From NCBI GenBank assembly GCA_963600315.1, contig CAVCAW010000045.1, positions 1 through 22,107 of the forward strand: DNA of 22,107 nt, written 5' to 3'. The stretch's first letter is position 1. The number at the start of each line of letters is the position of its first letter. This document shows positions 21,569-22,107 of this stretch, piece after piece. Under the pieces are notes generated by a model, which did no database searches, was not told where the DNA came from, and saw nothing but the letters and a program-made list of their open reading frames with translations. The translations under genes were made by a program, and so were the position numbers. Origin of the DNA: UBA6382 sp963600315. GTDB lineage: Bacteria; Bacteroidota; Bacteroidia; Bacteroidales; Bacteroidaceae.

Positions 21569-22107
21569 ATGGTTTGTGAGCCACAATTTGATTTATTCTT
21601 CAACAATGGACAAAACGAGCGACAAGAAGATGACACTCTCAGAGTACTATCCTTATTTTCTGGTTGCGGAGGAATGGATTTAGGCCTTGAAGGCGGTTTT
21701 ATTTGCCACAAGAAGTCCGTAACTAACGAAGAATATATTCATCATGCCGTCAATGAAGATTGGGTAATGCTTCGCCGAAATGTTTTTCGCACAGTTTTCG
21801 CTTGCGACATTTTGGAAGAGGCAAGGCTAACTTGGCTAAGATATATGTCAAGATTTCAGTGTGGCAGGCAAGAGAAAGGGATTTGAGTCCTCTGTTTACC
21901 ACAATGGTGCAAAAAGAACAGACAACAAACCATCAGAAGAAACTCGCAGTAAATTATATATGTGGATGAAACAAGTCATTGATATTGTTCAGCCTAAAAT
22001 GTTTATAGCAGAGAATGTGAAAGGATTGGTTAGCCTTGGAGACGTAAAGGATATAATCCAAAAGGATTTTTCATCGGCAAACGGTAATGATTATATTGTG
22101 CTTAATC
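21569..22107 (+). pseudogene. C5 cytosine DNA methyltransferase, internally deleted and frameshifted; runs off the window
   Basis: The first frame (21569 to about 21846) gives L-R-V-L-S-L-F-S-G-C-G-G-M-D-L-G-L-E-G-G-F, SAM-binding motif I, then a segment ending A-C-D-I-L-E-E-A-R-L-T-W-L-R-Y-M. The sequence then jumps by one frame to C-Q-D-F-S-V-A-G-K-R-K-G-F (Cys codon 21846-21848), the second half of catalytic motif IV (normally P-C-Q). It continues to F-I-A-E-N-V-K-G-L (ENV motif VI) and is open to the window edge. The conserved stretch between motif II and the PCQ proline, probably some 40-50 residues by family comparison from memory, is missing, so the product cannot be active. No restriction endonuclease is visible in the window. 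Base composition is more AT-rich than the housekeeping genes. Confidence 0.85.

Overview
The window looks like a contig from a gut-type Bacteroidales (Prevotellaceae or Muribaculaceae level; I cannot place it more precisely). The reasons are Bacteroidetes-type promoter boxes (TAnnTTTG), A-rich translation starts with almost no Shine-Dalgarno sequence, a fused FeoA-FeoB with a Cys-rich partner, a DAHP synthase carrying chorismate mutase at its C-terminus, HU-like proteins of the Bacteroidetes type and a 'smalltalk' mini-protein. No rRNA, tRNA, IS element or CRISPR array was seen.

Layout. (1) 55-579, minus: nitroreductase, then a 440-base spacer holding four near-palindromic units at an exact 22-base pitch and a promoter. 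(2) 1054-11145, plus, housekeeping genes in tight runs: dolichol-phosphate-mannose-synthase-like GT2, dihydroorotase, a stand-alone MetH reactivation domain, membrane metallophosphoesterase, lysophosphatidate acyltransferase, FeoAB ferrous iron transporter plus a 49-aa Cys-rich membrane protein, and an MBOAT/SGNH pair for O-acylation of an exported glycan. A strong terminator follows at 11185-11239. (3) 16425-11279, minus: an aromatic amino acid operon, prephenate dehydratase, aminotransferase, DAHP synthase/chorismate mutase, prephenate dehydrogenase and threonine aldolase. (4) 16672-18275, plus, divergent from it: a CDP-alcohol phosphotransferase overlapping an IspD/TarI-type cytidylyltransferase. 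(5) 18276-22107: an accessory region with a frameshifted HigB/RelE-like toxin remnant, a minus-strand cassette (84-aa protein, M15 peptidase, two HU-like proteins, smalltalk), and a decayed restriction-modification locus (XRE regulator with a stop codon, C5 cytosine methyltransferase with an internal deletion).

The best signal is in front of the aromatic operon. The minus strand encodes an unlisted 20-aa leader peptide with nine consecutive Phe/Tyr codons (FFYFYFYYF). It is followed by an intrinsic terminator, and a 10-base segment spanning the leader stop codon is perfectly complementary to the terminator's 5' arm and loop. This is a complete ribosome-stalling transcription attenuator that would sense charged tRNA-Phe and tRNA-Tyr together and control one operon making both amino acids.

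All function calls rest on motifs read by eye; no searches were run.
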